Notes under the pieces: generated by a model
Told to the model about the DNA's origin: nothing
What the model saw: only the letters and a program-made list of their open reading frames with translations
Database searches by the model: none
In this document: positions 7,070-14,780 of the stretch, one piece after another
Numbering within the stretch: position 1 is the first letter of the stretch
Layout of the letters: every line of letters starts with the position of its first letter
Assembly: GCA_041191265.1 (NCBI GenBank)
Contig: JBEEPE010000357.1
Location: forward strand, 1-20,100
Source of the DNA: JBEEPE01 sp041191265
GTDB lineage: Bacteria; Verrucomicrobiota; Verrucomicrobiia; Chthoniobacterales; Chthoniobacteraceae
Length of the DNA stretch: 20,100 nucleotides
Direction of reading: 5' to 3'
Program-made: the position numbers and the translations under genes

Positions 7070-8533
7070 TTATCGCGGCACCAGAAGGTAACGATGCGAC
7101 ACCTCCCCGTTCTTCCGAGTATCTCCCTCATCCTTTTCAAGCACCGCACGCACGTACTCGACCGTGGTCGCTTTCGTGTCCACCGACACCCGTAAATGCC
7201 CCGAACTCCCCAAAATGGTTCCACTCCGATAACCGTACTCCTCGGCACTACGCGTCTGATCATACCGAGGATGACCCGGTTGAGGAACGGATTGATAAAC
7301 AACCCCATCCAACTCCTCTTTCACGTAAAGATGGTCATGCCCGTGAAAAACAACATTCACCTTGTTTTGAACCAGTAACGAGTGAATCGGCATCGGCCAA
7401 TCCTTCCGGTACGTCGAAAAGTTCTCGCGCCCCTGCTCGTCACGACCACCCCACTCGTACAAATGCGCTGCCTCCCTCCCGCCGCGTGCCTCTCTCCCAA
7501 TGCCGCCCACAAGGTGATGGAGAAATACAAACCGAAACTTTGCACGGCTAGACTCCAGCGTCCGCTTAAGCCATTCATACTGAGTCTGTCCCAACGTCCG
7601 CACCCAGTTGTCCTCATTTCCGCGCTGACGAGGCGAATACCAAAACGGATCCAGCACCACAAAAAGCGCGTCACCCCAATCCCACGCGTAGTAGTCCTCC
7701 ATCAGACCTAACCCACTTGGCGAATCGAGGTTACCCGTGTAAAAAGTCCCCGGCTGCGGATTGGGATATAGACGTTTGCGCAGCTTAAGCGCCCAAAGCG
7801 CCAGCGGATCCGATCCATCCATCAAACGTCGAGACTCGCCATCATGATTCCCTAAAACCAAAAACCACGGAGTGAATGTCCCGATTTTCCCAAAATAGTA
7901 CCGCTGAGCGTAATACTGAGCCTCCGCTGTCTCTCGTCCTCGATGCTTGTCCGTCATGAACGTATCACCCAAATCGATCATGAAATCCGGACGGTCCGCT
8001 CCCACATTCTCCAAACACTTCAGATACAGTTCCGGGTCCGTGTTGTAGTCCAAATGCGAATCCGCCTGCATTGCAAAGCGGAAAGAATCGCCCAGCCGTG
8101 CCTGCAATCGAAATCCCTGCCGCTGACCAAACCTCCAACTCTCGCCACCAACCCGCACCCCCAAACGATACCACTGCCTCCGACCCGACAGACCCTTCAA
8201 CTCAACATGCAGCGGCTCCCGAGCCCGCAATTTAAAAATCTCTGTTCGTGATGCCTGCGATGTTTCATCGCTTCCATGTTCAATCATCCCCTCCAAATCG
8301 CGGTAAGCACACACACTGACCGTCACGGATTGGTCTGTCGGGCGACCCAGGATTACATCCACCTCATGCTCAGGTACCTCTACCTTGAATAGCGAACGGA
8401 CATCCTCTGCCGCTGCACCCCCACCCGAGCCACCGCCAACCTTCTTTCCTTTCATTCCCCCTTCCCTCTGAGCGAGAGCCACTCCCGAGCAACACATCAA
8501 AAGCGCCGCCCCCAAAACTCCTAAAACACTCAT
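7070..8533 (-). CDS. Secreted calcineurin-like metallophosphoesterase
   Basis: 487 residues. A signal peptide ends near residue 21 (GVALA then QREGG), followed by a Gly/Lys-rich linker (26-40). An N-terminal beta-rich domain (45-145) resembles the Fn3-like domain of purple acid phosphatases. The catalytic domain shows the metallophosphoesterase motifs in order: D158-x-H160 in QADSHLD, GD at 189-190 (LGDTF), GNHD at 228-231, HH at 339-340 and GHDH at 398-401. It should bind two metal ions and hydrolyse phosphate mono- or diesters outside the cytoplasm. The ATG at 8533 overlaps the sulfatase stop (ATGA), so the two are translationally coupled. It is the last gene of the operon that starts near 11313. 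The substrate is unknown; desulfation followed by dephosphorylation of one polymer is a plausible joint role. Confidence 0.92.
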   Translation of the reverse strand: MSVLGVLGAALLMCCSGVALAQREGGMKGKKVGGGSGGGAAAEDVRSLFKVEVPEHEVDVILGRPTDQSVTVSVCAYRDLEGMIEHGSDETSQASRTEIFKLRAREPLHVELKGLSGRRQWYRLGVRVGGESWRFGQRQGFRLQARLGDSFRFAMQADSHLDYNTDPELYLKCLENVGADRPDFMIDLGDTFMTDKHRGRETAEAQYYAQRYYFGKIGTFTPWFLVLGNHDGESRRLMDGSDPLALWALKLRKRLYPNPQPGTFYTGNLDSPSGLGLMEDYYAWDWGDALFVVLDPFWYSPRQRGNEDNWVRTLGQTQYEWLKRTLESSRAKFRFVFLHHLVGGIGREARGGREAAHLYEWGGRDEQGRENFSTYRKDWPMPIHSLLVQNKVNVVFHGHDHLYVKEELDGVVYQSVPQPGHPRYDQTRSAEEYGYRSGTILGSSGHLRVSVDTKATTVEYVRAVLEKDEGDTRKNGEVSHRYLLVPR

Positions 8534-9951
8534 TTTTGAACCCCTTTCTGCGAATTACCACCCCTCCCCATTCCCCCTTTTCCTCCACCGCGTTTTGCCG
8601 GCTCTTTGCTCGGATCGAAATCAGGATTTACCCTCGGCATCGACGCGCTCATCGCAACTAACCGGTTGCTCAAAAGAGTCGATAGACGAGTCGCCAATTC
8701 AGGGCTCGAACCCGCAATATCTTTGCGCTCACCCAAATCTCGCGACAAATCAAACAACACCGAGCGCTGACCCTCATAAAAGTGAATCAGCTTGTAATCC
8801 CCAAACCGAACCGCGCTGTGAGGTGCATCCCCCTGATAATGAGGAAAATGAAATACAATTCCTTCCTCCTTTCGCTGAATCGATTGGCTTTTACCAAAGA
8901 GAACAGAGCTAAAATCTCCACCATCCAAGTTCTTCGGCAGTTCATCAGAGACACCAGCCAGTCGACAAAACGTCGGAAAAAAATCGTACCCAACCGCCGG
9001 CACGTGACTCCATGCCCCAGGCTCCACCCCCGGCCCGCGCACAATCATCGGCACACGAATGCCCCCCTCCCACAATCCCCCTTTTCCAGCGTTGAGAGGA
9101 CGGGCTTCACTCCGTCCGCCACCCCCATTGTCGGAGGTGTAAATCACGAAACTTGTCTTCGCCAAACCCAGTCGCTCCACATCCCCCAAAAGCCTTCCAA
9201 CTCCCGTATCCAAATCTGCCGTAATGGCCGCCTGCGCAGGGTCCCAATGGATTCTACCCGCCTTAAGTCCGTCAAATAACGCGCGAGTCGTCTTCAAGGC
9301 GTGATCGGCACGGTGCAACGCATGGTAGGACATCTGCAAATAGAACGGCCTCCCCGCTTTCACCTGACGTTCCATGAACCGCGCAGCGCGCTCTCCCATT
9401 CCGAAAATATCCACGGGGTTGGGGTCCACGAACTTATCCGCATCACGATTCCCCGTGTCGCCATCACTCTCGTCATAACCGTGCCGACTCGGTCCACCCC
9501 CGCCCAAATGCCACTTTCCATAATGGGCAGTTGCGTACCCTCGCATTCGAAGGACCTCAGCAATCGTTACCTCACCCTCAGAAAGATTTTTTCTGCTCTC
9601 CCCCTCAATCAGCCGATGACCCATCTCCGGCGGGGCCGCCTTCGTCCATCGCAATCGCGCAGGATTTTGCCCCGTTTGAATGCTGGCGCGGGTAGGAGAA
9701 CACACAGGGGCAGGCGCGTAGTAACTGCTGAACCGCATCCCCTGCGCAGCCAGACCATCTATGTTCGGAGTTCGATGATAGTCGCTTTTCGAGTTCGAAA
9801 CTTCGGGATGCATCGAACACGACAAGCCAGGCCAATCCTGATCATCGGCCAGTAACAGAATAATGTTCGGCGTAGGCTCTAAAGCACAAACCCTCCCGAA
9901 TGCCATCCAGGTAGAGAGTAAAGGGGCCAGGAGAATCCTTCGTACATTCAT
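8530..9951 (-). CDS. Secreted type I (formylglycine) sulfatase
   Basis: 473 residues. The signal peptide ends around residue 24 (CALEPTPNI). The alkaline-phosphatase-superfamily fold begins NIILLLADDQ with metal ligands D36/D37. The activation motif C84-S-P-T-R in PVCSPTRASIQTG is the substrate of formylglycine-generating enzyme. Also visible are K146/H148 in GKWHLGG and D274/N275 in TSDNGGGG, which complete the Ca and sulfate site. The C-terminal tail (about 452-473) is low-complexity Gly/Lys/Arg and non-catalytic, common in sulfatases of this phylum. Sulfated polysaccharide fragments are the likely substrates; the exact subfamily cannot be named. No maturation enzyme lies in the window. The gene starts 9 bases after the YHYH gene stop without an evident ribosome site and overlaps the metallophosphoesterase start by 4 bases. 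Confidence 0.95.
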   Translation of the reverse strand: MNVRRILLAPLLSTWMAFGRVCALEPTPNIILLLADDQDWPGLSCSMHPEVSNSKSDYHRTPNIDGLAAQGMRFSSYYAPAPVCSPTRASIQTGQNPARLRWTKAAPPEMGHRLIEGESRKNLSEGEVTIAEVLRMRGYATAHYGKWHLGGGGPSRHGYDESDGDTGNRDADKFVDPNPVDIFGMGERAARFMERQVKAGRPFYLQMSYHALHRADHALKTTRALFDGLKAGRIHWDPAQAAITADLDTGVGRLLGDVERLGLAKTSFVIYTSDNGGGGRSEARPLNAGKGGLWEGGIRVPMIVRGPGVEPGAWSHVPAVGYDFFPTFCRLAGVSDELPKNLDGGDFSSVLFGKSQSIQRKEEGIVFHFPHYQGDAPHSAVRFGDYKLIHFYEGQRSVLFDLSRDLGERKDIAGSSPELATRLSTLLSNRLVAMSASMPRVNPDFDPSKEPAKRGGGKGGMGRGGNSQKGVQK

Positions 9952-9960
9952 ATGCGATAG

Positions 9961-11313
9961 CTATTTTTGGCCATCGCGCCACTCCTCGGCGCTCAAGACC
10001 CCGTCGCGATTGCGGTCTTGCTTGTCAAACATCCGCATCACCTCCTGAACAAACTCCGTCCTCTGCAAATGCCCATCCCGATTGGTGTCCATCGAACCGA
10101 AATGTTCAGCGAGAAATCCGGAAAAGGGAGATCGATATCCCAGCCTCCCACGACTCTCATCAAGAGTCACCCGACCGTCTCCGTCTTTGTCGAAAGAGGA
10201 GAATACTCGATCAATCTCTCGCTCAACTTCCGTTCGGAGAATGCGCCCGTCGCCGTCCGAATCCAGTTCCAAGCCATGCACCTCAAACCATCCCTTGCGC
10301 AACGCGCCATCCCCCGGCGGACGGTCCCCACCCAGCGCGCGCGCACCCGCCTTAACTCCTTCCTTCCTCTTTTCCCGCTGAACTCCGTCTCGCGGCTCAT
10401 AGCTCTCTTTGCGGACTCCCTCACTACCGTCTCGGAACTCAAAATCAACGCCCCCGGTGGAACGAACTTCGTAAATGACGGATCGCGCCTCGCCGCCGCG
10501 CGTGTAGGCCAGTCGAAACTTATTCTGCCCCATCGCCTCAAATCCGGTGATGGAGGCGCCTCTCAATGCCGAGAGTGATGGCCTCACCGGCCGCGCAGAA
10601 GGCTGAGGATCCACCTGTCCATCCCGCTCCGCAACCACCCCATGAAACCCCCCATTCACATACGGATATTTTTCCGATGCGTGGTAATGATAACCAATGG
10701 GCTCCGCTTCGTGTCCATTCAGCGCATCGAGACCCATCGGCAACCGCCCGTCCGCCTCCCGAAGACCGTAAATCGGATATCCGTCCAAAGCAAAAGCCAG
10801 CGGCATGCCTTTGCCTGTCATCGACTCCAAATGCAACGGAAGTACATGATAATGATAGTCATCTGCTCGGCCACAGTGTCCGCCCCACTCATCTAACTCC
10901 CCAATTTCCGCAGAGATCTCACCTCGATTATTTTGAGGATTAAAAATAGGGACGCCGTTAACCGCGAGCGCTACCGCCCCCCTCAGGAACTGATTTTTAA
11001 GCATGCGCGGCTTCTCCGCTGGCACGGGCTTAAGCGGAAGACGCCAAGCATTACTCGCCCGATATGCCTGAGGTAGCGGCACCTGCTGTTGCCATGATTT
11101 GATACCTCTCATCATCCCATGTGACGGCAACCCAGTACTCTCGATGTAAAGAAACTCACTGTCCCATCGAACGTTCACTGCCTGACCAAACGTTTCAAAT
11201 GCGGCAGCCTGATAAGGCGCGCCCGGTCGGGCTCGAACCGAGACTAAAAGACAAAACACACCAAAGATCCCCCAGAGCGCGGCGCGAAACATACGCTTAA
11301 GGTGAACGTTCAC
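9961..11313 (-). CDS. Exported YHYH-domain protein with four EF-hands
   Basis: 450 residues. An N-terminal hydrophobic segment (10-28) gives export. Residues 30-230 form a YHYH domain: DDYHYHVLP at 151-159 and GYHYHAS at 207-213, plus ALDGYPIYG and GGFHG, a His-rich set that suggests metal binding. A linker (240-340) is rich in Lys, Arg and Glu. Four canonical calcium loops follow at D351 (DSDGDGRILRTE), D375 (DKDGDGRVTLDE), D409 (DTNRDGHLQRTE) and D433 (DRNRDGVLSAEE). Function of YHYH proteins is not established. The longest frame starts at GTG 11313; an internal ATG at 11292 gives a cleaner signal peptide and keeps the CTTAAG element at 11296 outside the coding region, so either may be used. 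It is the first gene of the sulfatase/phosphoesterase operon and diverges from the OmpR-type system. Confidence 0.9.
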   Translation of the reverse strand: MNVHLKRMFRAALWGIFGVFCLLVSVRARPGAPYQAAAFETFGQAVNVRWDSEFLYIESTGLPSHGMMRGIKSWQQQVPLPQAYRASNAWRLPLKPVPAEKPRMLKNQFLRGAVALAVNGVPIFNPQNNRGEISAEIGELDEWGGHCGRADDYHYHVLPLHLESMTGKGMPLAFALDGYPIYGLREADGRLPMGLDALNGHEAEPIGYHYHASEKYPYVNGGFHGVVAERDGQVDPQPSARPVRPSLSALRGASITGFEAMGQNKFRLAYTRGGEARSVIYEVRSTGGVDFEFRDGSEGVRKESYEPRDGVQREKRKEGVKAGARALGGDRPPGDGALRKGWFEVHGLELDSDGDGRILRTEVEREIDRVFSSFDKDGDGRVTLDESRGRLGYRSPFSGFLAEHFGSMDTNRDGHLQRTEFVQEVMRMFDKQDRNRDGVLSAEEWRDGQK

Positions 11314-11332
11314 ACCTTAACGAACGCTTAAG
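11293..11332. promoter_or_regulatory. Candidate OmpR-family operator with CTTAAG half-sites
   Basis: Three half-sites lie between divergent genes: CTTAAG at 11296-11301, CTTAAC at 11316-11321 and CTTAAG at 11327-11332. The last two are separated by 5 bases (11-bp repeat), the arrangement known for PmrA-type boxes (YTTAAK-N5-YTTAAK). ACGCTTAAG occurs exactly twice, 31 bases apart (11293 and 11324). Between them is a perfect 10-bp palindrome, TGAACGTTCA, at 11303-11312. Adjacency to an OmpR-type regulator gene suggests that this regulator binds here; that is inference. Confidence 0.6.
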
Positions 11333-11343
11333 ATGCACACATT

Positions 11344-11349
11344 CATAGT
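11344..11349 (+). promoter_or_regulatory. Possible -10 element for the two-component operon
   Basis: CATAGT begins 12 bases after the last CTTAAG half-site. This spacing resembles activator boxes of the PhoB/PmrA class that replace a -35 element. The match to TATAAT is modest. No Shine-Dalgarno precedes the regulator ATG at 11377; the stretch there is instead CTCCTTT. Confidence 0.3.
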
Positions 11350-11376
11350 CCCTCGCTAAATCGATGCTCCTTTCCG

Positions 11377-12030
11377 ATGAGAATTCTGTTGATTGAAGAC
11401 GAGCCCGACCTCCGATCAGGTCTTTGCAGGAGCCTCCGAGAAGAGGGTTACGCCGTCGACGAGGCCGATGATGGTGAAGTGGGCCTCTACAAATCCCTGA
11501 ACACCGACTACGACGCGATCCTTTTGGATCTCATGATACCCGTCATCGATGGGTGGACTGTGCTGAAACAAATACGAAAAGCACGGGCCACTCCCGTCGT
11601 CATCCTCACTGCACGAGACAACACCTCGGATCGTGTCCGCGGCCTCGACTCAGGTGCCGACGATTACCTCGCAAAGCCTTTCGATTTAAACGAACTCTTA
11701 GCCCGCCTCCGAGCCGTCATCCGCCGCAGCAATCGATCGCCCGACAATCTCATTAACTGGGATTGCATCACCCTCAACACCGCATCCCAGTCCGTCACAC
11801 GAGAGGGCGCTCCCATCGAACTGACGGCACGCGAGTACGCGTTGCTCGAATACCTCGCACTACATCGTGGGGAAGTCGTCAGTCGGTCAAAACTTCACGA
11901 ACATCTGTTCGATGAGCATGACGATACACTGTCGAACCTGCTTGAGGTACACATCTCCCACATCCGTAAAAAGCTGGGATCAAGCGTCATCATCACCCGC
12001 CGCGGACTAGGTTACGGAATAGATCTATGA
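11377..12030 (+). CDS. OmpR/PhoB-family response regulator
   Basis: 217 residues. The receiver domain has E7/D8 in LLIEDEPD, phospho-acceptor D51 in LLDLMIP, T78 in ILTARD and K100 in LAKPFD. The C-terminal winged helix (about 125-217) has ELTAREYALLEYLALHRGEV, the recognition-helix region SNLLEVHISHIRKKLG and the wing IITRRGLGYGIDL. It resembles the PmrA/QseB/CusR branch. The stop overlaps the kinase start (ATGA), so the two are translated together. The likely target is the operator 45-80 bases upstream, which would control this gene and the divergent YHYH operon. The region around the gene lacks the strong C-over-G bias of the rest of the window. Confidence 0.95.
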   Translation: MRILLIEDEPDLRSGLCRSLREEGYAVDEADDGEVGLYKSLNTDYDAILLDLMIPVIDGWTVLKQIRKARATPVVILTARDNTSDRVRGLDSGADDYLAKPFDLNELLARLRAVIRRSNRSPDNLINWDCITLNTASQSVTREGAPIELTAREYALLEYLALHRGEVVSRSKLHEHLFDEHDDTLSNLLEVHISHIRKKLGSSVIITRRGLGYGIDL

Positions 12031-13415
12031 ACGCTCCGTGGGGGAACTTCCGAATGCGCCTGCTCCTCTGGCATGGTGCACTTTCCGCAGTCCTGATTTT
12101 TGGATTCGGTGTCTCCGTCTTCCATCTGGAAAAAACTCGCCGTTACGCGGAGGTCGACGCACATCTCACCTCGCTCCTCGGTCTCCTCTCCGACGCATTG
12201 CGGAAAGAGCGACGCCCAGAAAAGGACCTGCCACTGAATGCTTCAGAAGCAATCAATACACTCATCCAAAACCATTTTCACAGTTCCTCCTCTCATTATT
12301 TTGGAGTGTGGTTGAGAAATCCTCACCCCGTACTCGCGTCTCCTCTGCTTCCGGAAAATCGAGAACGCCCATCCTTTTCATCCAGCACGCCCGTAACCCG
12401 AGACGGCTTTCGAGAAATCTGCCTCTCAGCGGCACCAGTCGACCTCATTTTGGTCGGAATCAAGGTCGATGGACTCAACTCCGAACTGGCAAATCTCTTA
12501 CGCAGACTCGTACTCATCGGCTCCCTGTTGCAATGCATCAGCATGGTGCCGGGAATATGGCTCTCTCGACGAGCCGCTGCCCCGATTGAAGCAATCGCGC
12601 ACGCCGCAAAACAAATCGCCTCCGGCAACCTGAAGACCCGAATCACAATCGGCCCTGAACACGGCGAAGTCTCAGTCCTCGCCTCAAAGCTGAATCTTTC
12701 GTTCGCACAGCTCGAAGACCTTTTCCTTCAACAGACCCGATTCACCAGCGACGCAGCGCACGAACTTCGAACTCCAATCGCAATCATTCTCTCTCAGTCC
12801 CAATCAATCCTTCGACGCAACCGCACCAAAGAGGAGTACCAAGAAGCAATCTCAGCAATCGCCCGAGGCGCTGAACGCATGAGATGCCTCCTCTCAACGT
12901 TATTCCGATTAGCCAAGATCGACTCTCACCGCGAACAACCGGCTCAACTCTGCGTCGACCTCCAAAAGACACTCGCCCCACACATCGAACTTCTTCAAGA
13001 CCAGTCCCGCACCGCCGAAGTCGGGGTGACCATCGACATTTCACCAACGTTCGCTCACGTGGATCCTTCCCACCTCGACCTCATTCTCTCCAACCTTCTC
13101 AACAACGCCCTTCAACACAATCTTCCAAACGGCTCCATCCACGTCTCTAGCCTGAGCAATCACTCCGAAGCGACCGTCACCATCAAAAACTCCTCACTCC
13201 CCATCCCACCGGACCTATTGCCTCGACTCTTTGATCGTTTCTTCCAAATCGACAGTTCAAGAACCGGAGGCCACGCAGGACTAGGCCTGTCCATCGCCCG
13301 AGAACTGACCCGACTCAACAATGGAAGGCTCCACATCACCAATGCAGACGGCTTCACAACCGTCACTCTGACCCTTCCAAAATCGACGCCTAGCGGGACA
13401 CATCGCAGCCAGTAA
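12027..13415 (+). CDS. Membrane sensor histidine kinase, CusS/QseC-like
   Basis: 462 residues. Two membrane helices at about 12-33 and 158-180 enclose a periplasmic sensor of about 125 residues that has no recognisable fold and includes a His/Ser cluster (HFHSSSSHYF, 83-92), which could hint at metal sensing. HAMP spans about 180-232. Phospho-acceptor H245 is in SDAAHELRTP. The N-box is LSNLLNNALQHN (354-365) and G2 is GHAGLGLSIA (415-424). The usual G1 motif (DxGxG) is replaced by IKNSSLPI (386-393), similar to the NPGxxI variant of CusS-type kinases but even less glycine-rich. It is the partner of the regulator it overlaps by 4 bases, and converges with the IscA-type gene, whose stop lies 7 bases beyond. 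Confidence 0.93.
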   Translation: MNAPWGNFRMRLLLWHGALSAVLIFGFGVSVFHLEKTRRYAEVDAHLTSLLGLLSDALRKERRPEKDLPLNASEAINTLIQNHFHSSSSHYFGVWLRNPHPVLASPLLPENRERPSFSSSTPVTRDGFREICLSAAPVDLILVGIKVDGLNSELANLLRRLVLIGSLLQCISMVPGIWLSRRAAAPIEAIAHAAKQIASGNLKTRITIGPEHGEVSVLASKLNLSFAQLEDLFLQQTRFTSDAAHELRTPIAIILSQSQSILRRNRTKEEYQEAISAIARGAERMRCLLSTLFRLAKIDSHREQPAQLCVDLQKTLAPHIELLQDQSRTAEVGVTIDISPTFAHVDPSHLDLILSNLLNNALQHNLPNGSIHVSSLSNHSEATVTIKNSSLPIPPDLLPRLFDRFFQIDSSRTGGHAGLGLSIARELTRLNNGRLHITNADGFTTVTLTLPKSTPSGTHRSQ

Positions 13416-13422
13416 CCATCCC

Positions 13423-13827
13423 TCACGCAGAGAAACTCTCCCCGCACGAGCAGTGCGCAACCGCGTTGGGATTCGTCACCTTAAACCCGCCCTTCTGCAA
13501 CTCCTCCGAGTAGTCCAATACCGATCCACTCACAAAGAGCGCGCTCTTCGGATCCATCACCACACGAACGCCCATCGACGGCACCAAAATGTCTCGGTTC
13601 ACCGGGCCATCCACCAAATCCATCTTGTACTGCAACCCCGAGCACCCACCGCCAATCACCGCCACCCGCAACGCCCCTCCCGGACGTCCCTGCTTCGAAA
13701 GCAACCCCGACAGCCGATTGGCAGCCGCCTCCGTCAATCGTACCAACTTCTCGTTGCCAACCTTATAGGTCACACTCGGATACATCGCCGCCGCTTCCCC
13801 AGAACTCGTCGATTGCTCAGTTGCCAT
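13423..13827 (-). CDS. HesB/IscA-family iron-sulfur assembly protein
   Basis: 134 residues from the ATG at 13827; the frame remains open to 13932, but the extra 35 residues look non-conserved and an AGGGG lies just before this ATG. It is an A-type Fe-S carrier that accepts clusters and delivers them to apoproteins. The three conserved cysteines are C62 in GGGCSGLQY and C126/C128 in HCSCGESFS. The first 15 residues are a Ser/Ala/Glu-rich extension not needed for the fold. It could be ErpA or IscA; the sequence alone does not decide. There is no isc or suf gene beside it. The next minus-strand gene upstream is 213 bases away, so it probably has its own promoter. Confidence 0.93.
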   Translation of the reverse strand: MATEQSTSSGEAAAMYPSVTYKVGNEKLVRLTEAAANRLSGLLSKQGRPGGALRVAVIGGGCSGLQYKMDLVDGPVNRDILVPSMGVRVVMDPKSALFVSGSVLDYSEELQKGGFKVTNPNAVAHCSCGESFSA

Positions 13828-14040
13828 GCCCCTCATGTTACACCGGTATGCCAATCCGCAACTCCACGCATTCACCCCTGAAACAGGGCCGCCCAAGGCA
13901 TCCCCAAGGCGGCCCCCCAACCAACAGAGCATCAGAAAAACCTACGCTGCAGAGCGAAAGATACTCTTTCTCAAACGACTCCACCCTCCCTCACACACGG
14001 GATTTTATCCTCCGTCGCAAGGCCACACACCTACCAACCG
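13828..14040. other. Intergenic region with a GC-rich hairpin
   Basis: 213 bases between two minus-strand genes, the longest gap in the window. It contains the hairpin at 13886-13915 and must contain the promoter of the IscA-type gene. I could not pick out a convincing -35/-10 pair. The small open frames in it have no ribosome site or protein-like composition. Confidence 0.4.
13886..13915 (-). terminator. Probable terminator hairpin after the thioredoxin-fold gene
   Basis: GGGCCGCC at 13886-13893 and GGCGGCCC at 13908-13915 are perfect 8-bp inverted arms around a 14-base loop, in which two further G-C pairs are possible. Read on the minus strand the stem is followed by TGTTTC, a weak T-rich tail. 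It lies about 125 bases past the stop of the thioredoxin-fold gene. Confidence 0.45.
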
Positions 14041-14631
14041 CTACACAGGCTCATTCCCCGGACGCCACTTAATCCCGCACCCGATGCTCGGCCGCTGATC
14101 CGCGCTCACCGCCAACCCCGCCAGCAAAGCATCCAGTGCTGACCGAACATCAGCACCATTCAAAACCCCGCGCCCTGGGCGGTCCTCGGAACGACGGGGC
14201 CGCGAATCATCCAACTGCCCGCGGTATGCCAAGGCCCCATCCTCGCCAAACACAAAGAAATCCGGCGTGCACGCCGCACGAAACGCCTTCGCAACCTCCT
14301 GCGTCTCATCAAATAAAATCGGAAATAAGAGCCCCTCCCGAGAGGCAAACTCCGCCGTCCCCGCCTCACTATCCTCCGGATACTGCTCAGCATCGTTCGA
14401 AGTAATCCCAACGAACCGAACTCCGCGCCCCGCATAATCCGCAAACAAACGACGCAACTCCGGCACCACGTGAATCACGTACGGACAATGCGCACACAAA
14501 AAGATCAACACCAACGCCGGCGCGCCCGTCAAAGACTCCGAAGACCTCTCCAAACCCGTTCCGCACTCCCGCAACACAAACGAAGGCAACGGAGTACGAA
14601 GAGACAACATGAGCGATTCAGTAGCAGCCAT
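14041..14631 (-). CDS. Thioredoxin-fold AhpC/TSA-like redox protein
   Basis: 196 residues from the ATG at 14631; the open frame extends to 14799 but the extension is Trp/Gly-rich and unlike the family. The redox motif is C46-A-H-C49 in LCAHCPYV, where relatives usually have CNHCPY. Other signatures are GITSNDAEQYPEDS, FPILFDETQEVAKAF, ACTPDFFVF (C121), YRGQLDDSRP and the closing PSIGCGIKW. These fit the PRX-like thioredoxin family widespread in bacteria, with unproven substrate; thiol-disulfide exchange in the cytoplasm is the likely role, as no signal peptide is seen. GGAGG sits almost against the ATG, closer than ideal, so an ATG at 14610 (MLSLRTP) is possible. It diverges from eboD across 149 bases. 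Confidence 0.9.
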   Translation of the reverse strand: MAATESLMLSLRTPLPSFVLRECGTGLERSSESLTGAPALVLIFLCAHCPYVIHVVPELRRLFADYAGRGVRFVGITSNDAEQYPEDSEAGTAEFASREGLLFPILFDETQEVAKAFRAACTPDFFVFGEDGALAYRGQLDDSRPRRSEDRPGRGVLNGADVRSALDALLAGLAVSADQRPSIGCGIKWRPGNEPV

Positions 14632-14780
14632 CCCTCCATCAAAACCGCCGCACCCCACGCAAGCAAGGCACCGAGCACTCCCCCAACCCACCCACCCCCA
14701 TCCTCTACCTAAAAACCACCCCGATTGCTGAGTTGTCTTCCCGCCTCTCCTGAGTTTCTTTGAAACATTGCCCATTTTCC
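14632..14780. promoter_or_regulatory. Divergent intergenic region, thioredoxin-fold gene and eboD
   Basis: 149 bases, strongly pyrimidine-rich on the plus strand, including a CCAACCCACCCACCC tract near 14683. Promoters for both neighbours should be here. GAGTTGTC and GAGTTTC (about 14730 and 14752) form an imperfect repeat upstream of eboD. No clear promoter or ribosome site is seen. Confidence 0.25.

Noticed and set aside
14683..14700. CCAACCCACCCACCC tract as possible microsatellite or G-quadruplex on the minus strand
   Set aside because: The runs on the complement are only three G each at best and irregular; it fits the general C-richness of this strand.
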